A stretch of DNA of 6,293 nt from Candidatus Tayloriibacteriota bacterium (GCA_026395105.1 JAPLZH010000035.1:1-6293), one strand, 5' to 3'. Shown: positions 1 to 6,079, counted from the first letter of the stretch. Program-made: numbers and translations. The notes: generated by a model not told the origin, from the sequence alone.

Positions 1-179
1 GAACAGTGCCTTTTTGTGTGCCAAGTTGTGCCATTTGTAAAACCAAGACCCCGACCTTCATGCCTCATTTATCATTTACGAAATGTGCTAGGATACCCTT
101 GTGGTACCTCACTCGTGGGGTACTTAACTCACATACACCGCCAAATTTTGAGCGAAGTGAAAAACTAGGAGGGAGAGGA
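1..179. other. Left-edge non-coding stretch with small dyads
   Basis: I see no supportable gene here. Plus-strand frame 1 is open from the window edge to a TAG at 166-168, and two short minus-strand frames starting near 68 and 61 run off the left edge, but none gives a recognisable protein. The stretch contains an 8-bp stem (one G-T pair) at 104-111/116-123 with a CTCG loop, and a 5-bp stem at 73-77/81-85. It leads directly into the structured repeat that begins near 180, so it may be the outer flank of that element or the tail of a gene outside the window. Confidence 0.4.
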
Positions 180-353
180 GATTTGAAAGGCGCAGACGCG
201 ACGGCGCCGAGCTGGGTGAGCTCGGGGTGGGACCCGAGCGCAAGACCTTTTGAGATATTTTGTGAGCTAGCGAAACAAAATATCTCAAAAGGTGTACAGA
301 CCCTGTAAGGGTCGCGGAAATTTTCAGCAGAAAATTATCCGTGACCGAATCCC
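180..353 (+). repeat. Structured repeat, copy 1 (long form)
   Basis: This is one of two copies of the same element in the window; the other is at 3683-3761. The left module (180-212, 33 nt, very GC-rich) matches 3683-3715 with two mismatches. The right module (310-352, 43 nt) matches 3719-3761 with one mismatch. Between them this copy carries 97 nt (213-309), where the other copy has only 3 nt. The right module folds as a hairpin, 310-325 against 330-346, with an AGCA loop and one bulged base. The ends resemble tRNA T-arm sequence: GATTTGAA on the left (reverse complement TTCAAATC) and CCGAATCCCC on the right. No protein is recognisable in it. It is probably a non-autonomous palindromic repeat or a structured RNA; its function is unknown. 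Confidence 0.8.
245..293. other. Perfect 19-bp hairpin inside repeat copy 1
   Basis: Positions 245-263 are the exact reverse complement of 275-293, with an 11-nt loop, GAGCTAGCGAA. The stem is AT-rich and closed by ACC/GGT, unlike the GC-rich module upstream. No long T run follows, so it is a poor intrinsic terminator. It is the largest of several stems packed into 211-346 and belongs to the segment missing from repeat copy 2. Confidence 0.75.
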
Positions 354-377
354 CTTCTACGCCAAAATTTACAAATT

Positions 378-417
378 TTGTATTTGAATTATGAATTTAC
401 ATAATAGATGATAAAAT
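378..417 (+). promoter_or_regulatory. Possible promoter region of the RhuM fusion gene
   Basis: The AT-rich stretch before the gene has two possible -10 boxes: TAAAAT at 412-417 (five of six to TATAAT) and CATAAT at 400-405 (five of six). Neither has a good -35 box at the right distance; TTGTAT at 378-383 lies 16 nt before the second. No Shine-Dalgarno sequence precedes the ATG at 430. A short dyad, ACAAT-C-ATTGT at 418-428, abuts the start codon. If the 412-417 box is used, the untranslated leader would be only a few bases long. Confidence 0.25.
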
Positions 418-429
418 ACAATCATTGTT

Positions 430-2628
430 ATGGAAGAGAAAAATAATAAGATTGTCATATACAACACCGAAGACGGGCAAACCAGAATTGATGTCCGACT
501 TGAAAATGATACAGTCTGGCTTACCCAAGACCAGATGGCTGAACTTTTTGATAAATCAAAGTCCACCATAAACGAACATATTCAAAATATTTATAGTGAA
601 AATGAGCTTATTTTAGAACAAACGATGAGAAAATTCGGAAATTCCGAATTTTCTACTAAAACCACCAAACCCACAAATTTCTATAATTTAGATGTCATCA
701 TTTCAGTAGGTTACCGTGTAAGCTCATTTCGTGGTACACAATTCCGAATATGGGCTACTCAAAAACTAAAAGAATACATCATAAAAGGATTTGTGATGGA
801 TGATGATAGATTATCTGAAGGAAAAGTGACTAGGGGCTATTTTGAGGAATTCGAAGAACGAATTAGAAAGATTAGAACATCTGAGACAAATTTCTACCAG
901 AAAGTAAGGGATGTTTTCGCTACCAGCGCAGATTATAATCCTAGACTAGATTACGCTAAGCAGTTCTTCGCAACAGTACAAAATAAATTTCATTATGCGA
1001 TCACAGGTCTGACTGCAACTGAAATCATTACTAAGCGCATTGATAGTGAAAAAACAAATATGGGACTTACTAGCTGGAAAGGAGAAGTTATTACACGCAG
1101 TCAAGCTGAGATAGCAAAAAATTATCTGGAAGAACTCGAATTAAAAAGACTTAATTTATTAGTCGAACAGTTTCTATCATTTGCCGAATTACAAAGCGTT
1201 GAAAAACGCGCCATGTACATGAAAGACTGGATAAAAAAGTTAGATGCCTTTCTTGTTCTAAATGATAAAGCAATCCTCGGTAACTCTGGCGGTGTATCTC
1301 GTGTAGCCATGGAACATAAAGTTCGTGGTGAATTAGATAGATTTAATAAAAAACATATGAAAAATAATCAAAAAGGTTTTAATACTATTTTACTGTCGGT
1401 AGTAATCGCACTCATAGTAATAGTCTGCGGAGTCTATCTATATTCAAATAAAGGTCATAATATACTCAGCTCATCTAATACTATCTCCATCACTGATCCT
1501 AAAGATATTACAGACTTTAGCACGTGTATGAATTATGCAAAAAATATACCGAAAAATTTTGAAATAGTCTTTGCACACGGTTCTGATATTAATGAAGTAA
1601 GGAGCTTTGAAACAGATTTGCAAAAAGCTTATCCTAGAGCAAAGCTAAAAGTTTCTACGGAACAGGATTATTTAGATAAGGCCCTCGAACGTAATGGTGG
1701 AAAATTAAAAGCCCCTGGGGCATTAGATGAATATAAAAAAGGGCTTGAGCCTCAGACAACCTCAAGCATTTCTGTGTCGGTACCTATAACTGACCTTATT
1801 TCATATCAAAGCTTCAGTGATTTTATAATCACGACACTTAAAAAGTATACGCATGTAAAGTTTCAACAAAATACTTTACCGACGGGTTTTGGTAATGATG
1901 AACAGTCATTTGCAGAACAGCAGTGCGATCATCGATATAATAAATTAAATGCATCAGAAAGAGCTTTAGAGGATATTAAAAGTGCAGACGCGCTAATTCG
2001 TGGGGGTATCTTTTCTTCAGTTGTATTTTCATCGGAATACTACGATATTCATGCTTCGTATGCTTCTGGGACATTATCATTAAATAACGGTATCTGTTCA
2101 GATACAGGAGTATATGGACTAAAAAAGTTAGTAGATTCTGTAACACAGACCGCAGGCTCTGCATACTGCTATGCATCGGAAAGTGAACTTGCCTTTTCGG
2201 CTCCGCTTAAATCGAATCCGGAAATAGGTTTCTGTGCTGACAGCACTGGATTCTCAGGTACCACGACATCTCCTACAGCCGCAAATAAAGGTTACTGTGT
2301 AGCCCCTATAAAAATAAGTCAGGACATTAGCTCCTGTATGAATAAAGGAAATACTGCCAGGACGAGGTGGATGTGTGTTGGCGATATAGTTGACCCTAGG
2401 CCACAGTTCCATATCCAGACCATAGTTTCTCCATATGCCACTCCTGTAACTCAGAAGATAGATTTTTGCAAAAGATTTAAGAGAATCGAAGCCGACTACT
2501 GTTTTTCATCTATAGTCAAAGCAAACGCTGGACTTAATGTAAATGGATCACCAGACGCAGCTACGGTTTGCGCTATGGTCTCAAATAAAAATCCATGGTT
2601 CAAAAAGGACTGCATGGATAAGAATTAA
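430..2628 (+). CDS. RhuM-family protein fused in frame to a prepilin-like, Cys-rich exported protein
   Basis: Residues 1 to about 308 form a nearly complete RhuM-family protein (the Virulence_RhuM family). It has the IVIYNTEDGQTRIDVR opening, a likely helix-turn-helix near 31-55 (WLTQDQMAELF followed by STINEHIQNIY), the YNLDVIISVGYRV and RGTQFRIWAT motifs at 85-110, FYQKVRD at 155-161, NMGLTSWKG at 210-218 and a YMKDWIKKLDAFL tail at 263-275. Its biochemical function is not established. At M310 a new protein seems to begin: a short basic leader, KNNQKG, then F317 and a hydrophobic segment (about 318-338) like a type IV prepilin signal. Residues about 515-625 resemble CPR pilin-like domains (EYYD, FCADSTG), and the end is Cys-spaced (C680, C691, C714, C728). 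The first 309 residues contain no cysteine, while the part after the membrane segment contains twelve, which fits an exported, disulfide-bonded domain. The reading frame is continuous. It could be a true membrane-tethered fusion, or two genes merged by an indel or deletion, with ATG 1357 as the native second start. The permease gene follows after 6 nt. Confidence 0.85.
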   Translation: MEEKNNKIVIYNTEDGQTRIDVRLENDTVWLTQDQMAELFDKSKSTINEHIQNIYSENELILEQTMRKFGNSEFSTKTTKPTNFYNLDVIISVGYRVSSFRGTQFRIWATQKLKEYIIKGFVMDDDRLSEGKVTRGYFEEFEERIRKIRTSETNFYQKVRDVFATSADYNPRLDYAKQFFATVQNKFHYAITGLTATEIITKRIDSEKTNMGLTSWKGEVITRSQAEIAKNYLEELELKRLNLLVEQFLSFAELQSVEKRAMYMKDWIKKLDAFLVLNDKAILGNSGGVSRVAMEHKVRGELDRFNKKHMKNNQKGFNTILLSVVIALIVIVCGVYLYSNKGHNILSSSNTISITDPKDITDFSTCMNYAKNIPKNFEIVFAHGSDINEVRSFETDLQKAYPRAKLKVSTEQDYLDKALERNGGKLKAPGALDEYKKGLEPQTTSSISVSVPITDLISYQSFSDFIITTLKKYTHVKFQQNTLPTGFGNDEQSFAEQQCDHRYNKLNASERALEDIKSADALIRGGIFSSVVFSSEYYDIHASYASGTLSLNNGICSDTGVYGLKKLVDSVTQTAGSAYCYASESELAFSAPLKSNPEIGFCADSTGFSGTTTSPTAANKGYCVAPIKISQDISSCMNKGNTARTRWMCVGDIVDPRPQFHIQTIVSPYATPVTQKIDFCKRFKRIEADYCFSSIVKANAGLNVNGSPDAATVCAMVSNKNPWFKKDCMDKN

Positions 2629-2634
2629 AGGTTT

Positions 2635-3492
2635 ATGGGAATCGCCTTAGCCTTAATCACTGTTTTTGCCTGGGGAATCGGGGATTTTCTTATTCAAAAA
2701 AGCTCGCGTAAATTCGGGGACTGGATCGCTCTGTTTTTCATTGCCTTAATTTCTGTAGTCGTTTTAACACCGTTCGTCTGGAAAGATATTATTATTTTTT
2801 TGTAAAATGGAGGATACTGGTGGTTACTTATAATAATCAGCGTAATACTTTTAATCTCTACTTGGTTTGATTTCGAAGCATTAAGAATCGGCAAAATATC
2901 AGTAGTGGAGCCGATTTTCGCCATGGAAGTCCCGATAGTCATTCTCTTATCTGCATTAATAATTAATGAATATCTAAGTCCTGTTCAAATAATTCTCATA
3001 ATTACTCTTCTTATAGGCGTCTTTTTAATTTCAAATAAATCACTTAAAAATCTTTTGCATATTCGCTGGGAAAAAGGAGTTTTATATGCATTAATAACAA
3101 TGCTCGGTATGGGATTCGTGAATTTCCTTTTCGGAATAGGAGCTAGGGCAGTGAATCCCCTCTTCCTTAACTGGTTTACTGATGTTTTTCTTTTGCTCGC
3201 TTGTACATTTTTTATAACCATCAGATCTGAGTGGCATAAAGTGCGAAATGACTGGAAAAACTCTAAAAAACTCATCTTCGGCGTTAGTGTTTCAGATAAA
3301 GTGGCGTGGATAGCGTATTCTACTTCTACTCTTTTTATACCGATAGGTTTAGCGATAGGAATTACGGAAAGTTACATAGCACTCGCCGCAGTTCTAGGCC
3401 TCATATTTAACAAAGAGAAGCTGGTACAGCATCAATACCTCGGCTTATTCATCTGTATTACCTCAGTCATCATTTTGTCTTTCCTTAATTAA
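2635..3492 (+). pseudogene. DMT/EamA-type permease gene with an in-frame TAA at codon 57
   Basis: From ATG 2635 the frame encodes two membrane segments (MGIALALITVFAWGIGDFLI and the next), then reaches TAA at 2803-2805. The same frame continues without a shift through NGGYWWLL, FEALRIGKISVVEPIFAMEVP and E..SPVQIILIITLLIG, all typical of drug/metabolite transporter (EamA) proteins, to a TAA at 3490-3492. Read through, the product would be about 285 residues with roughly ten membrane segments, normal for the family. Because both sides share one frame, a single substitution explains the break (for example AAA or CAA to TAA). Downstream restart codons in frame are GTG 2905 and ATG 2923, which would lose the first three helices. 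The start lies 6 nt after the preceding stop with a weak AAAGG, so it is probably in an operon with the RhuM fusion. The substrate cannot be told. A recent nonsense mutation, a strain variant or a base-call error are all possible. Confidence 0.8.
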
Positions 3493-3545
3493 GGTTTTCT
3501 GATATATTAGGCAAAGTGTTTTTCGTACCTTTTAAATCTGTGTTC

Positions 3546-3618
3546 GGGCGGTTAGCTCAGTTGGTAGAGCATCTCATTGACGTTGAGAGGGTCAGAGGTT
3601 CAAATCCTCTACCGCCCA
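3546..3618 (+). tRNA. tRNA-Val (GAC)
   Basis: The 73-nt sequence folds as a full cloverleaf. The acceptor GGGCGGT pairs with ACCGCCC, the D stem is GCTC/GAGC with an 8-nt loop, the anticodon stem is TCTCA/TGAGA around loop TTGACGT (anticodon GAC, with G37), there is a 5-nt variable loop, and the T arm is AGAGG-TTCAAAT-CCTCT. The discriminator is A3618. CCA is not encoded (CT follows), so a CCA-adding enzyme is required. It decodes GUC and GUU. The gene stands 53 nt after the permease stop and is followed at once by a terminator hairpin. Confidence 0.95.
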
Positions 3619-3690
3619 CTGAAAAATATAGCAAAAAAGAGGCCGACGCCTCTTTTTTGCTATATTTTTCTGGGCGGTAGAGGATTTGAA
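3599..3690. repeat. Foldback: inverted duplication of the tRNA-Val 3' end and its trailer
   Basis: Positions 3599-3618, the last 20 nt of the tRNA (T loop, 3' side of the T stem, acceptor strand and discriminator), recur as an exact reverse complement at 3671-3690. The trailer 3621-3643 is likewise the exact reverse complement of 3648-3670. Only a 2-nt bulge (CT, 3619-3620) and a 4-nt loop (CGAC, 3644-3647) interrupt a 43-bp palindrome. The minus strand therefore carries a second tRNA-like 3' end with the same trailer. The outer 8 nt overlap the left end of repeat copy 2. It could come from a snap-back duplication or an element inserted at the tRNA 3' end. Confidence 0.9.
3621..3670 (+). terminator. 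Terminator after tRNA-Val, symmetric on both strands
   Basis: A perfect 23-bp stem (3621-3643 with 3648-3670) with loop CGAC lies 2 nt after the tRNA. The core GAGGC-CGAC-GCCTC is followed by six T (3653-3658), a standard intrinsic terminator for the plus strand. The matching A run makes it work equally well on the minus strand. Termination in the T run would end the transcript before the inverted tRNA copy at 3671-3690 is made, leaving the tRNA fold undisturbed. Confidence 0.85.
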
Positions 3691-3761
3691 GGGCGCAGGC
3701 GCGACGGCGCCGAGCCGTGGTCACGGAAATTTTCAGCAGAAAATTATCCGTGACCGAATCC
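3683..3761 (+). repeat. Structured repeat, copy 2 (short form)
   Basis: This copy has the same left module (33 nt) and right module (43 nt) as 180-353, with two and one mismatches, but only CGT (3716-3718) between them. The right module folds as 3719-3734 against 3739-3755 with an AGCA loop and one bulge. The G-to-A difference at 3723 turns the G-T pair of copy 1 into an A-T pair, so the stem is maintained. The left end is continuous with the inverted tRNA-Val 3' end. The right end, CCGAATCCTCT, shares AATCCTCT with the T arm of the tRNA, so the outer ends can pair (3680-3686 AGAGGAT region with AATCCTCT). Confidence 0.8.
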
Positions 3762-3766
3762 TCTCC

Positions 3767-3795
3767 TTCCCATCCCCCCCATTTTCTGCTTTAAT
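3767..3795 (+). promoter_or_regulatory. Candidate extended -10 promoter of tsaD, leaderless
   Basis: TGC precedes TTTAAT (3790-3795, five of six to TATAAT), forming an extended -10 box. TTCCCA at 3767-3772 (four of six to TTGACA) lies 17 nt upstream. Transcription starting about 7 nt after the -10 box would begin at or next to the ATG at 3802. No Shine-Dalgarno sequence lies before this ATG, which agrees with a leaderless messenger. The promoter sits just outside the right end of repeat copy 2. Confidence 0.45.
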
Positions 3796-3801
3796 ACACC
3801 C

Positions 3802-5073
3802 ATGCGAATACTTGGCATAGAAACCAGCTGTGATGAAACAGCGATTTCATTAATAGAATCGGAGGATGATAATGACGGCAAAGCCGTCCAAGAAAACACA
3901 GGCTTTGCTTTTAAAGTCCTCGCCGACAATGTCCTATCTCAAATCGCCCTCCACAGAGAGTTCGGTGGCGTTTTTCCTATGATGGCAAAACGCGAACATG
4001 CTAAAAACCTCATTCCCCTTTTAGAAAAAACTTTGGAAGGCAAAGACGCGCCGGAAACAAAAGGCTCCGAACTTATAGAATTAACAGACATAAAAAAAGA
4101 AGCTCTAAAACGTATACTAGGCGAAAGAGAACCAGAACTTTTGGAGCGACTATTAAACTCTCCGCTATTTGGCGGAAAAGAAAGCAAAAAGTTTAAAAAA
4201 CCAGACATAGACGTAATAGCCGTAACCGAAGGTCCAGGACTCGAACCCGCCCTCTGGGTCGGCATTAACTTTGCCTTAGCCCTTTCGGAAATCTGGGAGA
4301 TTCCTGTAGTCCCAACAAATCATATGGAGGGTCATATAGTCTCCTCCATTTTCCACGACGGAAAAGTAGAAAAAATATCATTCCCCGCCCTCGCCCTTCT
4401 CATAAGCGGAGGCCACACCGAAATAGTTCATATCCACGAAATCGGCCAATACTCCACTATAGGAGGCACTAGAGACGATGCAGTCGGCGAAGCCTTTGAT
4501 AAAGTGGCCCGCCTTCTCGGCATGCCCTACCCAGGAGGCCCTGAAGTTTCTAAATATGCAGAATTAAGGCAAAAAGAAAAGGGCTTTGAAAAGGCAAAAT
4601 ATCCGCTCCCTCGCCCGATGCTTTCATCAGTCGATTTAGATTTTTCTTTTTCCGGAATAAAAACTGCTGTCTTATATACCGTCAAAAAGATTCATGGAAT
4701 CGGAGAAAATCCTGAGATTATGGAGGATGCTCGAAAAGAGATTTCCTGGGAATTCCAAAACGCCGTCACTGAAGTTTTAATTAAAAAAGTAGAAAAAGCT
4801 ATTAACGATTTAGGTGTGAAAGATTTACTAATCGGCGGCGGAGTCATAGCTAATACTTTCATTCGCGATTCATTTACTAAATTCGCAAAAGAGCAAAATA
4901 TCACCCTACACCTTCCGGCAAAGGGTTCTACGGGTGATAATGCCCTCATGATAGCTGTAGCTGGAGCACTTAAATTCGCGAGAGAGAATGAAAGAAACGC
5001 CACAGCGGACAAAATGGGTGCAAAAAAGCCCGCCGCGGGCGAAATCCGTGCCCGCGGCGGGCTTTCTCTCTAA
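3802..5073 (+). CDS. tsaD: TsaD, tRNA N6-threonylcarbamoyladenosine transferase
   Basis: TsaD (Kae1/YgjD family) transfers the threonylcarbamoyl group from threonylcarbamoyl-AMP to A37 of ANN-decoding tRNAs, working with TsaB and TsaE in bacteria; neither partner gene is in this window. The family signatures are intact: MRILGIETSCDET at the N-terminus, EFGGVFPMMAKREH (53-66), the metal-binding NHMEGH (H174, H178), ISGGHTE (201-207), DDAVGEAFDK (225-234), YPGGP (243-247), FSFSGIKTA (281-289), GGGVIAN (345-351) and STGDNA with D379 as the third metal ligand. The protein has 423 residues against about 335-345 usually. The excess is a charged insertion around 80-132, an acidic loop near 20-32, and a C-terminal tail. 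Residues from about 408 on are encoded by the terminator hairpin at 5025-5065. The ATG is fixed by the family N-terminus. Confidence 0.95.
   Translation: MRILGIETSCDETAISLIESEDDNDGKAVQENTGFAFKVLADNVLSQIALHREFGGVFPMMAKREHAKNLIPLLEKTLEGKDAPETKGSELIELTDIKKEALKRILGEREPELLERLLNSPLFGGKESKKFKKPDIDVIAVTEGPGLEPALWVGINFALALSEIWEIPVVPTNHMEGHIVSSIFHDGKVEKISFPALALLISGGHTEIVHIHEIGQYSTIGGTRDDAVGEAFDKVARLLGMPYPGGPEVSKYAELRQKEKGFEKAKYPLPRPMLSSVDLDFSFSGIKTAVLYTVKKIHGIGENPEIMEDARKEISWEFQNAVTEVLIKKVEKAINDLGVKDLLIGGGVIANTFIRDSFTKFAKEQNITLHLPAKGSTGDNALMIAVAGALKFARENERNATADKMGAKKPAAGEIRARGGLSL
5025..5065. terminator. Bidirectional terminator between convergent genes, overlapping the tsaD 3' end
   Basis: Positions 5025-5040 are the exact reverse complement of 5050-5065, a 16-bp GC-rich stem with a 9-nt loop. 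On the minus strand it is followed by an unbroken T run (the A run at 5022-5027) and lies 25 nt after the stop of the peptidoglycan-binding gene, a textbook intrinsic terminator. On the plus strand the T tract is short (TTT, then CTCTC), so it is weaker for tsaD. It lies wholly inside the tsaD reading frame, whose TAA comes at 5071-5073. Confidence 0.85.
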
Positions 5074-5089
5074 TCTAATTTTCTTTTAT

Positions 5090-6079
5090 TTAGAAGAAAA
5101 CGTGATATATACTTCTAAAGAAATTTCCTATTCTGCTTCCTGCTGGAGTCTTTGATGCATTCGCCGACTGATCAACAGTGCTCGTAGACTTATTCTTTCC
5201 GATCTCTCCTGTCTTTATTATAGTCGAAGTGCTTTTTGTATTTGGAGTAATGATTAATGTCGTTGTCTTAACAGGCTTATCAGTGTTTGATTTATAAGCA
5301 GAGATTATTCCTAAGTCTCCCTTAGCGAGAGCTATAGAAGTCTTACAGACGATTTCATTAATCTTCTTTTCTGTAGTTATGTATACATTGCCTGATGGAA
5401 CTTTAGAACCCCAAGGTCCCATAATATCCTCTAAATACTTTGACTGGAAAGCTGAGACGGCTTTAACAGTTTTTGTATCATATATTCCATTAACATCCAC
5501 ACTTAGTCCTTCAGTGTTCTTTAAGAATAACTGAAGTTTAACTACATCAGCAAAATTATTATTTGCATTCTCACTCATGTATGTGGTTATAAGCGGGCAA
5601 GCGTTAATTACAGGGACTGTCGAAGTAGGTGTCGTATTCGTATTAGTAAAATACCTAGAGCTGCTTCCCCCACCACTTGAAGAGTGATTACTAGAAGTTA
5701 CTGTATTTATAGGAACCGTAGGAGTAGTATCAGTTGTCGTAGCGGTAGATGTAGAATCCTGATTTCCACCATTATCACTTATAATAAGTGCTGGTACATT
5801 CTGATTAATTTCAGAAGCTGGATCAGATAATATCAAAGAAAGGTCAAATGAATTCCCTTCAGAAGATGAATCTGACTGAATAGTGCTAGCTGTGTCTTTT
5901 GTATTATTAGAGCCAGAATCGGAATTAACCGTACTAGGTGAATCTTTTGCTGATTCTGATGAAGAGTCTCCCTGTATTATAGGTGGAAGATCTGAATCAG
6001 CCTTAGCTGTGTTTGATATAAGTAAAATAGCTATAAATAAAGCCACTGTACTTATTTTAATAAATATATTCTTTGTCAT
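5090..6079 (-). CDS. Secreted protein with a peptidoglycan-binding-like domain
   Basis: The 329-residue protein starts with a signal peptide (basic MTKNIFIK, hydrophobic 9-22, likely cleavage after A27 in AKA-DS). Residues 31-106 are a low-complexity Ser/Asp region with about five degenerate repeats of 15-17 residues (pattern ...I..DSSSE....D). A Ser/Thr/Gly-rich linker follows (108-156). Residues 161-245 form a peptidoglycan-binding type 1 domain of the form frequent in Parcubacteria: VVKLQLFLKNTEG, VNGIYDTKTVKAVSAFQ, PWG, and VYITTEKKINEIVC, with C161 and C245 framing it and possibly bonded. The C-terminal part is Thr/Lys-rich and ends in an aromatic, basic tail (RIGNFFRSIYHVFF) that could touch the membrane. 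It is presumably exported and attached to the cell wall; no catalytic domain is visible. It converges with tsaD across 16 nt. Confidence 0.85.
   Translation of the reverse strand: MTKNIFIKISTVALFIAILLISNTAKADSDLPPIIQGDSSSESAKDSPSTVNSDSGSNNTKDTASTIQSDSSSEGNSFDLSLILSDPASEINQNVPALIISDNGGNQDSTSTATTTDTTPTVPINTVTSSNHSSSGGGSSSRYFTNTNTTPTSTVPVINACPLITTYMSENANNNFADVVKLQLFLKNTEGLSVDVNGIYDTKTVKAVSAFQSKYLEDIMGPWGSKVPSGNVYITTEKKINEIVCKTSIALAKGDLGIISAYKSNTDKPVKTTTLIITPNTKSTSTIIKTGEIGKNKSTSTVDQSANASKTPAGSRIGNFFRSIYHVFF

Noticed and set aside
1..68. Minus-strand frames starting at 68 and 61 and open to the window edge
   Set aside because: Only about 20 codons each, two competing frames, no recognisable sequence; too little to call a gene.
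6..308. 100-codon open frame across the left edge and repeat copy 1
   Set aside because: It runs through the hairpin-rich repeat, has no recognisable domain, and its composition follows the palindromes; it is a chance reading of non-coding DNA.
310..362. A tRNA gene ending in CCGAATCCCCTTCTACGCCA
   Set aside because: The 3' part looks tRNA-like, but no matching acceptor 5' strand, D arm or anticodon arm is found upstream; it is counted as a repeat end.
2803..2805. Recoding or programmed readthrough of TAA
   Set aside because: TAA ends every other gene in the window, and no downstream structure typical of readthrough is seen; a nonsense change is simpler.
180..3761. CRISPR array or integron attachment sites
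   Set aside because: There are only two repeat copies about 3.3 kb apart, no spacers, no cas genes and no integrase.
3939..5012. Minus-strand open frames opposite tsaD
   Set aside because: They mirror the codon structure of tsaD, which has full family motifs on the plus strand.
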